From Parahoeflea olei (GTDB taxonomy: Bacteria; Pseudomonadota; Alphaproteobacteria; Rhizobiales; Rhizobiaceae): 64,000 nucleotides of DNA. Below, piece by piece: positions 50,151 to 59,334 of this stretch (the stretch's first letter is position 1; the number at the start of each line of letters is the position of its first letter). Position numbers and translations under genes: made by a program. Under the pieces are notes generated by a model. It searched no databases. It saw nothing but the letters and a program-made list of their open reading frames with translations, and was not told where the DNA came from. The stretch lies in NCBI RefSeq assembly GCF_001703635.1, contig NZ_LQZT01000042.1:181566-245565 (forward strand), in the 5' to 3' direction.

Positions 50151-52931
50151 TCACAAAGCCGCCATCTCCATCGCCCCGGACCGCTCCGAGAGACCCAGGT
50201 CGCTTGCGGCGCGAGCCGCGAGCGCTTCGAGTTCGCCGTCCAGGCTTTCGAGCAGCGCGGCCACGGCAACAGCGGCCGCAGCGTCATCGCCTGTATCGGC
50301 AGCGCTCTCGGCCTGCTCGGCAAGGCTTGCGATGGCCGCAACCCCGACATGGCTTGCCCCTCCGCGCATCCGGTGGGCGAGGCGCGAGACCACCTCGAGC
50401 TTGCCGGCCGCCATCGCGGCCCCGAGCGCGGCGGCCATGCCGGGCGTTTCCGATATGTAGAGTTCGACCATCTTGCGGGTCCATTCGAGCCCGAGATCGC
50501 GCGCATGCTGTGCCAGGATGCTGTCGTCACTCGGCGGGGTTTGTGCTGCCGGCGGACGCGGCGCCATGCCGATCGCGACGGCCATCGCCGCTTCCAGATC
50601 GGCCCAGCGATAGGGTTTGCCGACAAACCCGTCGAACAGCATCCGCTCCTCGCCCAGCCTCTCCTCCCTAAGACGCTGCTCGGCCGTCAGATCGGCGGTC
50701 AGGGCCACGATCGGAACCGCGGCCCGCGTCTCGTGCGCAAGCCTGCGGATCCGCCGCGTCACCTCGAGGCCGTCGGGCCCGGGCATCGACAGATCCATCA
50801 GCAGGATGTCGAAATCGTTCTCCGCGGCCGCATGGATCGCCGAAAGACCGTCGCTTGCCACCGTCACCTCGTGACCGGCGCGGACCAGCAACGCCTTGGC
50901 GATCATGGCGTTGACCTGGTTGTCCTCGGCGACCAGCACCTTGAGCGCCGGCAGCTCCACGGCATCGGCCGGATCCGGCGTCTCGGGCCTCGCATCGTCC
51001 GACGGCGCGAACGGCATGCGCACCGTGAAGACGGTGCCGCCACCGGGCGGGCAATCGAAATCGATCTCTCCACCGACCTGCGCCAGAAAGCCCTTGCAGA
51101 CCGCCAGGCCGAGCCCGGAGCCGCCGAAGCGGCGGGACACGCTGCCGTCGGCCTGGATGAAAGGCTCGAAAAGCGCGGCACGGCTGGCCTCGGGAATGCC
51201 GATGCCGGTATCCGCGACGACGAAACGAAGCCAGAGCAAGTCCTGCGACGTGGCTTCCGGATCGAGCCTGACGGATCCGGCGGGCGTGAACTTGACCGCA
51301 TTGCCGAGAATGTTGAGCAGGATCTGGTCGAGCTTGCCGGGATCGCCAACGAGGTGGTCGGGCACGTCCTGCGCGATGGTCGAGCTGTAGTCGAGCCCCT
51401 TTTGCAGGGCTGTGGAACGGATCGTCGCCTCAACCACCGCAATCTGCTCGGAGAGCGAAAAGGCGACCTTTTCGACGGTGGAGCGGCCACTCTCGATGCG
51501 CGAATAGTCGAGGATATCGTTGACGATGTCGCGCAGCAGACGGCCCGACTTGTCGAGCCCGTCGATCCAGGTGCGCTGCTCGTCCGACAGCTCGCTGCCC
51601 TCAAGCAGCTGGACCGAGCCGAGAATGCCGTTCAGCGGCGTGCGGATTTCGTGGCTCATCGTCGCCATGAACCGGGACTTCGCCCGGCTCGCGCGGCTGG
51701 CATGGGTGACCAAGTCGTCGCGCAGCTTGTCGATCCGTTCCTGCATGCGTTCGGAAGACAGAGCCTTGCGCCGCAGGGCTTCCAGCGTGGTGGCGATCGC
51801 GCCCGGCTCGTCGGGCCAGCGTGAGGCCGGGACCGGCTCCTGGTAATGCCCGCTTTCGAGCCGCGCCAGCGACACGGCGAGCGAGGCGAGCGGCATCGAC
51901 AGCCGCGTCCGGATGAAGCGCATGGTCAAGAAGCTGAAGGCCAGCGCCAGCAGCAGAACCAGGGTGGACCCGGCAACGCCGAACAGGGCTGTGCGCTGTT
52001 CGGCCTCGGCGCGCTGAAAGGCGATGTCGAGCGCCATGTGCCCGGTTGAAAGGATTGGCCCATAGGCCTCGACGCAGTTTTCGGACCAGGCGCTCGGCGC
52101 GTCGACGGGCTCGCCGCTGCCCGACAGGCCGTTCAGCACCGTCGACATCACCTTCTGCATTTCGGCTGTCTTCTGGCGCCCCCGGCGAACGGCATCGAGC
52201 AGGCCGGACTCGAACGGCAGCTGCGAGGCGGTCCGCTCCATCTGCACCCACAGCTCCTGATAGGCGCCGATATCCTGCTGCCAGGCATCGCGTTCGTCAC
52301 GGGTGAGCGGAATGTCGCGCTGCACCTGGCGGCGGAAGCCGGAGCATTGCAGCGCGTAGCGGTCACGAATCGAATAGGAGAGCTCGCGGATGGTGACCAG
52401 TTCGCCGAGTTCAGGGTTGAGCGCCCCCAACCGCGTGCCGACGGTGGTGCCGGTTTGGGCAAAGGCGGCGGCAAGGCCATAGATCGCCTGGCGCCACGGC
52501 TCGATGACGGCAACATCGCGCTGGTCGCGCGGCAGCTGCGTTTGCGCGATGACGAGGGGGCGCGTCCGGGTGAGACGGCCAAAGGCCTGGTCTATCGCGG
52601 AAAGCTGGGCGGAATTGCCTTGGGCATCCTGGGCTTCCAAGGTCCTGCGGATTGAATGATAGATCTCATCGACCCTGGCCAGCATCTCCTCGACCGGGGC
52701 TGCGGCATCGTCGTCCTGCAGCAGGCTCACGCCCGCGGTGCCGATGCCGCGCCTGATCTCCGTCGCGCCGACGAAGAGCATGCGGTCGACGGCCACGAGG
52801 TCGACCACAGTGCGGGAATCGACGAAACCGCGCCAGGAGACCGCGGCTGCGGTCAGGGCTGCCACGATGATGATCGCCACGGTGGTGGCGTAGAGCAGCT
52901 TCACCCCTTGGGTGACGGATTTTCTGAACAT
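50151..52931 (-). CDS. torS: Hybrid sensor histidine kinase TorS
   Basis: This 927-residue membrane phosphorelay kinase has a first membrane helix (about 11-32) and a long periplasmic sensor region (about 33-325). It continues with a second helix (about 328-350), HAMP, HisKA with His427 (SHEIRTPLNG), HATPase, a receiver with Asp713 (LLMDLSMPG) and an HPt domain with His853 (LAHRMRGGASHVG). This order and the neighbouring torR and torCDA match TorS. In E. coli TorS needs the periplasmic TMAO-binding TorT; no torT is visible here. Confidence 0.92.
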   Translation of the reverse strand: MFRKSVTQGVKLLYATTVAIIIVAALTAAAVSWRGFVDSRTVVDLVAVDRMLFVGATEIRRGIGTAGVSLLQDDDAAAPVEEMLARVDEIYHSIRRTLEAQDAQGNSAQLSAIDQAFGRLTRTRPLVIAQTQLPRDQRDVAVIEPWRQAIYGLAAAFAQTGTTVGTRLGALNPELGELVTIRELSYSIRDRYALQCSGFRRQVQRDIPLTRDERDAWQQDIGAYQELWVQMERTASQLPFESGLLDAVRRGRQKTAEMQKVMSTVLNGLSGSGEPVDAPSAWSENCVEAYGPILSTGHMALDIAFQRAEAEQRTALFGVAGSTLVLLLALAFSFLTMRFIRTRLSMPLASLAVSLARLESGHYQEPVPASRWPDEPGAIATTLEALRRKALSSERMQERIDKLRDDLVTHASRASRAKSRFMATMSHEIRTPLNGILGSVQLLEGSELSDEQRTWIDGLDKSGRLLRDIVNDILDYSRIESGRSTVEKVAFSLSEQIAVVEATIRSTALQKGLDYSSTIAQDVPDHLVGDPGKLDQILLNILGNAVKFTPAGSVRLDPEATSQDLLWLRFVVADTGIGIPEASRAALFEPFIQADGSVSRRFGGSGLGLAVCKGFLAQVGGEIDFDCPPGGGTVFTVRMPFAPSDDARPETPDPADAVELPALKVLVAEDNQVNAMIAKALLVRAGHEVTVASDGLSAIHAAAENDFDILLMDLSMPGPDGLEVTRRIRRLAHETRAAVPIVALTADLTAEQRLREERLGEERMLFDGFVGKPYRWADLEAAMAVAIGMAPRPPAAQTPPSDDSILAQHARDLGLEWTRKMVELYISETPGMAAALGAAMAAGKLEVVSRLAHRMRGGASHVGVAAIASLAEQAESAADTGDDAAAAVAVAALLESLDGELEALAARAASDLGLSERSGAMEMAAL

Positions 52932-53053
52932 GACACTTTCCCCGGCCACGTCAGAGCGGCGGCCGCAGCCGGGACCCGATCGCGGGGCCGCCGATATCCT
53001 TGCCTTCGCCGTGGCTGCCCCGGCCTGAAGCGGCAACGGCGACGGTCTTCATG

Positions 53054-54082
53054 CTACCCTCCGAGCACCGACATGTGACGGCCGATGCCCTGGACATCCT
53101 GCGCGCCGATGGCAAAGCTGTGGCCGCGCGGCTTGCGGGCGATCGCCCCGAAGATCAGCGACGAGACGGGTTCATCGCTGGAATCACGGCGCAACGCCTC
53201 GCGCAGATCCACGGCCCCTTCCTTGCCCATGCAGGTGTAGAGCTCGCCGGTGCAGGCGACCCGGATCCGGTTGCAGCTGGCGCAGAAGTCGCAGGAGAGC
53301 GGCGTGATGAAGCCGAGCTTGCCGCCGGTTTCCCCGACCCGCACATAACGCGCCGGCCCGCCGGTCTGGTCGGCAAGCGGCGACAGCGTGTAGCGCTTCT
53401 CCAGATCCTGCCTGAGCGCGTCAAGCCGCAGATAGCTTTCCTTGCGGTCGTGGCAGACGGTGCCGAGCGGCATCTCCTCGATCAGGGTCAGATCCATGCC
53501 ACGCCCGTGGGCAAAGCGGATCAGGCCGTCGAGTTCCTCCTCGAAGGCACCCTTCATGGCCACGGCATTGAGCTTGACCTTGAGGCCGGCCGCGAGCGCG
53601 CTGTCGATTCCGTCAAGCACCTTGGCAAGATCCCCGCAGCGGGTAACGGCGCGGAAACGGACGGGGTCGAGACTGTCGAGCGAAACGTTGACGCGGCGCA
53701 CGCCGGCCTCATGGAGCGACTTGGCGTATCGGGAGAGCTGCGATCCGTTGGTGGTCACCACCACCTCGTCGAGTTCGCCGCTGCGCAAATGGTGCGACAG
53801 CATCTCGAACAGGCTCATGATGTTCTTGCGCACCAGCGGTTCGCCGCCGGTGATGCGGATCTTGCGCACGCCGTGACGCATGAACACCGCCGACAGACGG
53901 TAGAGCTCCTCGAGCGTCAGCACATCGCGGCGCGGCAGGAAGGTCATGTGTTCGGACATGCAATAGGTGCAGCGCAGGTCGCAACGGTCGGTGACGGAAA
54001 GCCGGAGATAGGTGATCTGACGGCCAAAGCCGTCGGTCAGGGATGCGCCGGCGGCAGGAAGGGGGGGCTGAATGTCTTGCAT
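53054..54082 (-). CDS. moaA: GTP 3',8-cyclase MoaA (molybdenum cofactor biosynthesis)
   Basis: This 343-residue radical SAM enzyme performs the first step of molybdopterin synthesis. The SAM cluster motif is CDLRCTYC, the SAM-binding segment is ITGGEPLVRK, and the C-terminal cluster site is CDFCASCNRIRV with a further cysteine in LYTCMG. The C-terminus ends GG, as in active MoaA. ATG 54082 is chosen; the frame stays open upstream to 54316 but that part lacks family similarity. Its place beside tor genes fits the cofactor need of TorA. Confidence 0.95.
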   Translation of the reverse strand: MQDIQPPLPAAGASLTDGFGRQITYLRLSVTDRCDLRCTYCMSEHMTFLPRRDVLTLEELYRLSAVFMRHGVRKIRITGGEPLVRKNIMSLFEMLSHHLRSGELDEVVVTTNGSQLSRYAKSLHEAGVRRVNVSLDSLDPVRFRAVTRCGDLAKVLDGIDSALAAGLKVKLNAVAMKGAFEEELDGLIRFAHGRGMDLTLIEEMPLGTVCHDRKESYLRLDALRQDLEKRYTLSPLADQTGGPARYVRVGETGGKLGFITPLSCDFCASCNRIRVACTGELYTCMGKEGAVDLREALRRDSSDEPVSSLIFGAIARKPRGHSFAIGAQDVQGIGRHMSVLGG

Positions 54083-54103
54083 GATGATCTCAGATGCTTT
54101 GCC

Positions 54104-54122
54104 GGGCAGGCGCCGCCTGCCC
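54104..54122 (-). repeat. Hairpin in the moaA leader
   Basis: GGGCAGGC and GCCTGCCC form a perfect 8-bp stem with a 3-base loop, 22-40 bases before the moaA start. It may be part of a molybdenum-cofactor riboswitch, which often precedes moaA, but I cannot show the full motif. Confidence 0.5.
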
Positions 54123-54356
54123 CTCGGTGATGCCTGGCAATTTCGGTTGAACGCCAGAAGGCTTGGCAATGCGCGCACCCAGGACCGCTGCGACCGTCCG
54201 CGCCATGCCATCGGCTCCGCGCCCGGACTTCGGTTTTTCCCGCATTCGACGTCTCCCGGCATTCGGATGCATCGCCCTTTCCGGGGACCCGGCTTCGAAA
54301 CGCGCACTTCATACATTGCCTGAGAACCGGTCTGCGGGAGGAGACGGCCTGTGTCC

Positions 54357-54370
54357 TTGATCTATCGCAA
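54357..54370. promoter_or_regulatory. FNR-type box upstream of moaA
   Basis: TTGATCTATCGCAA fits TTG-N8-CAA and has the full TTGAT left half of the FNR consensus. It lies 275 bases before the moaA ATG, so use by moaA would imply a long leader. Anaerobic induction would suit the tor neighbourhood. Confidence 0.5.
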
Positions 54371-54728
54371 GTTTCGCCGCTGCCGTGCCGGCTTTTCCCT
54401 GATCCGCCTGCCCCGTCGACCGACGGCGAACCGTCTCCAAACGCCTCGACGTGGATCCCCTGCCGGTTCGGCCCCGCAGCTATAGCGCCCCGGGTAGCGG
54501 GATGGACGGGGGATGGAGGAGACGATCCGGGTCTGTGGAATGCGCGCGACAGGCGCTCAACTGATGCAGGCAACGGGATGCAACGGATCATCCATGCCAA
54601 GCCGGAGAAACCTCTTGGAGGTCTTGGGCGGTGAGGTGTCGTGGCGACCGGCGACCGCGGCACCTCCGGCCAGATTGCGGTCGCACGGAAGCGCCCCGCC
54701 GCTGGTGCGGCAGGGCGCTCGCCGGGTC

Positions 54729-55862
54729 TCAGGCTTCCGTGACCTTGTCGAGCACGGTTTCGAGCCTCGAAACGGTGGCATCGACATCGGCGAGCTTGTC
54801 GAGGCCGAACAGGCCCAGGCGGAAGGTGCGGAAATCGGCGGGCTCGTCGCACATCAGCGGCACGCCGGCCGCGATCTGCATGCCTTCGGCGGCAAATTTC
54901 TTGCCGTTCTGGATCTCGGGATCGCGGGTGTAGCTGACCACCACGCCCGGCGCCTCGAAGCCGGGAGCGGCCACGGACTTGTAGCCGCGGGCAGCGAGCA
55001 TGGCGCGGACCTTCCGGCCGAGCTCCCATTGCCTTTCGCGGGCATTTTCGAAGCCGAATTCGCGGGTCTCGACCATGCGGTCGCGGAACATGCGGAGCGC
55101 GTCGGTCGGCATCGTCGAATGATAGGCATGGCCGCCATTGACATAGGCCTGCATGATGTCGCGCCACTTCCTGAGGTCGACCGCGAAGCTCGAGCTGGTG
55201 GTTTCCTCGAGACGCTTGAGCGCCCGCTCGCCGAGCATGACCAGGCCCGCGCAGGGCTGCGCGCTCCAGCCCTTCTGCGGCGCGGAGACGAGCACGTCGA
55301 CGCCGGTCGCCTGCATGTCGACCCAGACGCAACCAGAGGCGATGCAGTCGAGCACGAACAGCGCACCGACATCGCGGGCGGCGGCCGAGATCTCCCTGAG
55401 ATAGTCGTCGGGCAGGATCACACCGGAGGAGGTTTCCACATGCGGCGCAAAGACGACCGCAGGCCGCTCCTCGCGGATGCGGGCGGTAATGGCCCCGATC
55501 GGCTGCGGCGCGAAGGCCGAGGTGCTTTCGTTGCCGGTCTGGTGGGCCTTGAGCACGGTGCTTTCGGCCGGGATGCCACCCATCTCGAAGATCTGCGTCC
55601 AGCGATAGGAGAACCAGCCGTTGCGGATGACCATGACCTTGGCGTCGGTCGCGAACTGGCGGGCGACGGCTTCCATGGCGAAGGTTCCGCCACCGGGCAC
55701 GATCACGGCGGTTTCGGAGCCATAGACCTCGCAGAGCATGGCGTGGAGATCGGTCATCACGCCCTGGAAGGCCTTCGACATGTGGTTGAGCGAGCGATCG
55801 GTGAAGACCACCGAAAATTCCATCAGGCCATCGGGATCCACGGGGGCGGGTTGCATGCTCAT
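54729..55862 (-). CDS. Class V aminotransferase (alanine-glyoxylate/serine-pyruvate type)
   Basis: This 377-residue PLP enzyme has the Schiff-base lysine Lys197 in SAPQKGWSA, the pyridine-contact aspartate Asp172 in VLDCIASG and the phosphate-binding region VPGGGTFAMEA. Motifs and length match the AGXT family, including serine-glyoxylate and 2-aminoethylphosphonate-type relatives. Start ATG 55862; ATG 55856 is also possible. It is divergent from the crotonase gene. Confidence 0.87.
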   Translation of the reverse strand: MSMQPAPVDPDGLMEFSVVFTDRSLNHMSKAFQGVMTDLHAMLCEVYGSETAVIVPGGGTFAMEAVARQFATDAKVMVIRNGWFSYRWTQIFEMGGIPAESTVLKAHQTGNESTSAFAPQPIGAITARIREERPAVVFAPHVETSSGVILPDDYLREISAAARDVGALFVLDCIASGCVWVDMQATGVDVLVSAPQKGWSAQPCAGLVMLGERALKRLEETTSSSFAVDLRKWRDIMQAYVNGGHAYHSTMPTDALRMFRDRMVETREFGFENARERQWELGRKVRAMLAARGYKSVAAPGFEAPGVVVSYTRDPEIQNGKKFAAEGMQIAAGVPLMCDEPADFRTFRLGLFGLDKLADVDATVSRLETVLDKVTEA

Positions 55863-56036
55863 CGGGTTGTCTCCTGTTGCATCATGCCCGGCTTTGCACC
55901 GGCGTATCCATGCTATAGGCCTGTTTTGACAAAGTTTGAAGGCACGCGCAGCGCGGCGAATTGCCAAGGGGCCACGGGCGCCGGCCAGCCCCGCGAAATG
56001 TCTTGTGCCACGCGCCTTTTGCCAAGGGAGAGAGCC

Positions 56037-56867
56037 ATGACCTACAGCTGTTTTTCGCTCGAGATCGCCGGGCACATCGCCCATATCCGCTTCAATCGGC
56101 CCGAAAAGGCCAATTCGATGACGATGGCGTTCTGGAGGGAACTGCCCGAAGCGGTGAACCGCATCTCGAACTCTGCCGAGGCGCGGGTGATCGTGATTTC
56201 CGCGGAGGGCAAGCATTTCACCTCGGGCATGGACATCTCGGTGTTCATGGACGGCGGGCTCGATGGCGACCCCCAAAACCCGCAGGTTTCGGCCGAGGCG
56301 TTCCGCTACAAGATCAGGGCTTTGCAGGAGACGTTTTCGGCGCTCGAACGTGCGCGCCAGCCGGTGCTCGCGGCGATCCAGGGCGGCGCCATCGGCGCGG
56401 GCGTGGATCTGGCAACCGCCTGCGACTGCCGCTATGCCTCGGCGGATGCGTTCTTCGCCGTCCAGGAGACGGCGATCGGCATGACCGCCGATGTCGGCAC
56501 GTTCCCGCGATTGGTACGCCTGATACCAGAAGGCTGGGCGCGGCAGATGGCCTATACCGCCGAGCGGCTGCCGGCGGCCAAGGCCAAGGAGATCGGGCTC
56601 GTCAACGAGGTGTTCGACACGCCCGAGGCGCTGCTTGAGGGCGTGATGGCAATCGCGCGCAAGATCGCCGCCCATTCGCCGCTGGCGGTGACCGGCTGCA
56701 AGGCGATGGCCAACTACGCCCGCGATCACTCGACCGCCGACGCGCTCGATTACATCGCGGTCTGGAACGCAGCCATGCTGCGCCCGGACGACATCAGGGA
56801 AGCCTATCTCGCCAGGGGCGAGAAACGGGAGCCGGTGTTCGATGATTTGAAGCCGCTCAAGCGCTGA
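56037..56867 (+). CDS. Crotonase-family enzyme, ECH1-like dienoyl-CoA isomerase
   Basis: This 276-residue crotonase-fold enzyme has oxyanion-hole segments TSGMDIS and QGGAIGAG. Three acidic residues match the catalytic set of delta(3,5)-delta(2,4)-dienoyl-CoA isomerase: Asp124 in GVDLATACD, Glu144 in FAVQETAIG and Asp152 in TADVGTFPR. This argues against a plain enoyl-CoA hydratase. It would move double bonds during breakdown of unsaturated fatty acids. ATG 56037 has an AAGGGAGAG ribosome site; the long upstream open frame is rejected. Confidence 0.88.
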   Translation: MTYSCFSLEIAGHIAHIRFNRPEKANSMTMAFWRELPEAVNRISNSAEARVIVISAEGKHFTSGMDISVFMDGGLDGDPQNPQVSAEAFRYKIRALQETFSALERARQPVLAAIQGGAIGAGVDLATACDCRYASADAFFAVQETAIGMTADVGTFPRLVRLIPEGWARQMAYTAERLPAAKAKEIGLVNEVFDTPEALLEGVMAIARKIAAHSPLAVTGCKAMANYARDHSTADALDYIAVWNAAMLRPDDIREAYLARGEKREPVFDDLKPLKR

Positions 56868-56882
56868 GCGATCCGCGAGGCC

Positions 56883-57878
56883 TCAGAGCTTCTGGTTGGT
56901 GCGCGCCAGGCGGCGTTCCCAGGCGAGCGCGCTGCCGACGATCTGGTCGAGATCGTCGAGCTTCGGCGTCCAGTCGAGAACCATGCGGGCGCGGCTCGAA
57001 TCGGCAACCGACGTGACGATATCGCCCGGCCGGCGCGCGCCGATGCGGATCTCGAAATCGCGTCCGCTCAAGCGCTGCACCGAATCGAGCACCTCGCGCA
57101 CGGTGTAGCCGCGGCCATAGCCGCAATTGGCGATGATGCTCTGCCCGCCGCCGCGCAGATAGGTGAGCGCGCTCACATGGGCGGCGACCAAGTCACTCAC
57201 ATGGATGAAGTCGCGCACGCAGGTGCCGTCGCGCGTGGGGTAGTCGGCGCCGAACACCTCGATCCCGTCGCGCTTGCCCATCGCCGCTTCGGTGGCGACT
57301 TTGATCAGGTTGGCCGCCCCCCGGGTGGATTGCCCGGTGCGGCCCTTCGGATCGGCACCGGAGACGTTGAAATAGCGAAGTGCTGCGTAGCGGAAGTCAT
57401 AGGCAGAAGCCGCATCGGCGAGCATGCGCTCGGTCATCAGCTTGGAAAGCCCATAGGGCGATTCCGGCAGGGTCGGCGCGGCCTCCGAGACCGGGCCGTC
57501 GCTTTCGGGACTGCCATAGACCGCGGCCGTGGAGGAGAAGACGAACTTGTCGATACCTTCGGCAATCGCGGTGCGGATCAGCGCCAGCGAGTTGGCGGTG
57601 TTGTTCTGGTAGTAGGCGAGCGGATCGGCGACCGATTCCGGCACCGAGATGGAGCCCGCGAAATGCGTGATCGCGTCCACGCCATGATCGCGGATGATGC
57701 CGGCCACGGTTTCGGTGTCGGCGATGTCGGCGCGGACCAGGATGGCTTCCGGCGCCACCGCCCATTCGAACCCGGTCGAGAGCCGGTCGACCACGACCAC
57801 CTGTTCGCCCGCGTCGAGCAGCGCCCAGACCATGTGGCTGCCGATATACCCTGCTCCGCCGGTCACCAGAACCGTCAT
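56883..57878 (-). CDS. galE: UDP-glucose 4-epimerase
   Basis: This 331-residue extended short-chain dehydrogenase interconverts UDP-glucose and UDP-galactose. The NAD motif is TGGAGYIGS (6-14), and the catalytic set is the SST segment (115-117), Tyr142 and Lys146 (YGLSK). GTCVRDFIHVSDL and IANCGYGRGYTVREVL are typical of GalE. Standard length. Its neighbours are unrelated. Confidence 0.93.
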   Translation of the reverse strand: MTVLVTGGAGYIGSHMVWALLDAGEQVVVVDRLSTGFEWAVAPEAILVRADIADTETVAGIIRDHGVDAITHFAGSISVPESVADPLAYYQNNTANSLALIRTAIAEGIDKFVFSSTAAVYGSPESDGPVSEAAPTLPESPYGLSKLMTERMLADAASAYDFRYAALRYFNVSGADPKGRTGQSTRGAANLIKVATEAAMGKRDGIEVFGADYPTRDGTCVRDFIHVSDLVAAHVSALTYLRGGGQSIIANCGYGRGYTVREVLDSVQRLSGRDFEIRIGARRPGDIVTSVADSSRARMVLDWTPKLDDLDQIVGSALAWERRLARTNQKL

Positions 57879-57993
57879 GGTGTCTCTCCACTTGAACTCC
57901 GCCCGCCAGCATGACGGGCAAATTTCAAGAAACCATGAACGGCCACCGCAGCCTTTGGCCTGACCTCACGGGAGGCCGGGTTTCACGACGCGG

Positions 57994-59160
57994 CTACAGC
58001 GCGGAGATATAGGCCGCCAGACGCCCGGCGGCTTCCTCGACATGGTCGAGGCGGCGCAGGAAGCAGGCGCGCAGGAAGCTCGATCCGCCGGGACCGAAGG
58101 CGGTTCCCGGGGCCAGGCCCACGCCGGCGCGGTCGACAATGTCGATCGCCGCGGCCTTGGTATCGGTGACCCCGTCGATGCGGAAAAACGCGTAGAGCGC
58201 CCCGTCGGGCTTCTGGGTCACGACCCGGTTGGTGCCCGTGAGCGCATCGCAGAACAGGTCGCGCGCCTTCGCGGCCTTGGCGATCTGCGCCTCGACGAAG
58301 TCCTCGCCCTGTTCAAGCGCTGCGACCGCGCCGCGCTGCATGAACTGGGCGACGCCCGAGGTCTGGTACTGGACGCTGTTTTCGAGCGCCTGGATGATCG
58401 ATGGCGGCGCCACGATCCAGCCCACCCGCCAGCCGGTCATCGACCAGTTCTTGGAAAACGAGTTGACGAAGATGATGCGGTCGTCCTCGTCCATGACGTC
58501 TAGGAAGGACGGCGCGCGCGCCGCGGCATAGAAGTAGCGGGAATAGATCTCGTCGGCGATGATCCAGATGCCATGCTTGCGTGCGAGATCGAGGATCGCG
58601 GCAAGGTCCGCATGGGTCGCCGTCCAGCCGGTGGGATTGGAGGGCGTGTTGATGAACAGCGCCTTGGTCCGGGGCGTGATCGCACGCGCGATCCGGTCGG
58701 GATCAATGCTCCAACGCCCGTTCTCGTAGTCGAGCGTGGCGCTGACGGCGACGCCGCCCGACATTTCCAGCGCTGCGGAGAAATTCGGCCAGGCCGGCGT
58801 GATGTAGACCACTTCGTCGCCCGGATCGGTGACGGCCTCGACGGCGATCTTGATCGCCTGCATGCCCGAGGCGGTGACACAGACGGATTCGTAAGGCAGC
58901 CTGCGGCCGAAATGGCGCTCGTGGTAATCGACCAGCGCGTGGCGCAGTTCGGGAATGCCGCGCTGCCAGGTGTAGAAGGTCTCGCCGCGGGTCAGGGCCT
59001 CGGCCGCGGGCCGGCTGATGAAATCGGGCGTGGGCTCGTCGCCCTCCCCCGCCCAGAGCGGGATCAGGCCGGGCTTGAGACGGCCATGGTTGACCACGGC
59101 GACGATGCCGCTTTCGGGCGCTTTGATGGCGCGGCGGCTCAGGCTGTCGAATTGATTCAT
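57994..59160 (-). CDS. Class I/II pyridoxal-phosphate aminotransferase
   Basis: This 388-residue aspartate-aminotransferase-fold enzyme has the PLP lysine Lys237 in NSFSKNWSMTGWRVGW. NTPSNPTG (171-178), DEIY (203-206) and the C-terminal arginine in SSFLRACFL complete the active site. The family includes aspartate, alanine and aromatic aminotransferases; specificity is not clear. No operon partners. Confidence 0.92.
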   Translation of the reverse strand: MNQFDSLSRRAIKAPESGIVAVVNHGRLKPGLIPLWAGEGDEPTPDFISRPAAEALTRGETFYTWQRGIPELRHALVDYHERHFGRRLPYESVCVTASGMQAIKIAVEAVTDPGDEVVYITPAWPNFSAALEMSGGVAVSATLDYENGRWSIDPDRIARAITPRTKALFINTPSNPTGWTATHADLAAILDLARKHGIWIIADEIYSRYFYAAARAPSFLDVMDEDDRIIFVNSFSKNWSMTGWRVGWIVAPPSIIQALENSVQYQTSGVAQFMQRGAVAALEQGEDFVEAQIAKAAKARDLFCDALTGTNRVVTQKPDGALYAFFRIDGVTDTKAAAIDIVDRAGVGLAPGTAFGPGGSSFLRACFLRRLDHVEEAAGRLAAYISAL

Positions 59161-59270
59161 GACGAACTCCGTTTGCCCTTCTTACCGCGTCGCAACAGGG
59201 GCCGCATCCAAAAGGACGTCATGGATCAATCGATTTTTTTGATGAACCCAAGCCATTGGCCCAAAGCGAA

Positions 59271-59298
59271 AAACCCCGGAACCAAGGTTCCGGGGTTT
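59271..59298 (-). terminator. Rho-independent terminator after mscL
   Basis: AAACCCCGGAACC and GGTTCCGGGGTTT form a 13-bp perfect stem with a 2-base loop, 36 bases after the mscL stop. On the minus strand the stem runs into a T5 stretch. Confidence 0.9.
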
Positions 59299-59334
59299 CG
59301 CATCGGGTCCGGCCGCAAGGACCGGCGGGGCGCG

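Larger units (their letters stand above)
54083..54728. other. Gene-free region upstream of moaA, possible structured leaders
   Basis: No convincing gene is found in 646 bases. The moaA-proximal part (54083-54340) could be a long 5' leader with a hairpin at 54104-54122. An FNR-type box is at 54357-54370. On the plus strand, 54400-54540 contains cobalamin-riboswitch-like elements with no gene after them. Confidence 0.55.

Noticed and set aside
54513..56036. 508-codon upstream extension of the crotonase gene
   Set aside because: It is antisense to the class V aminotransferase and has no coding character; ATG 56037 has a good ribosome site and the family start.
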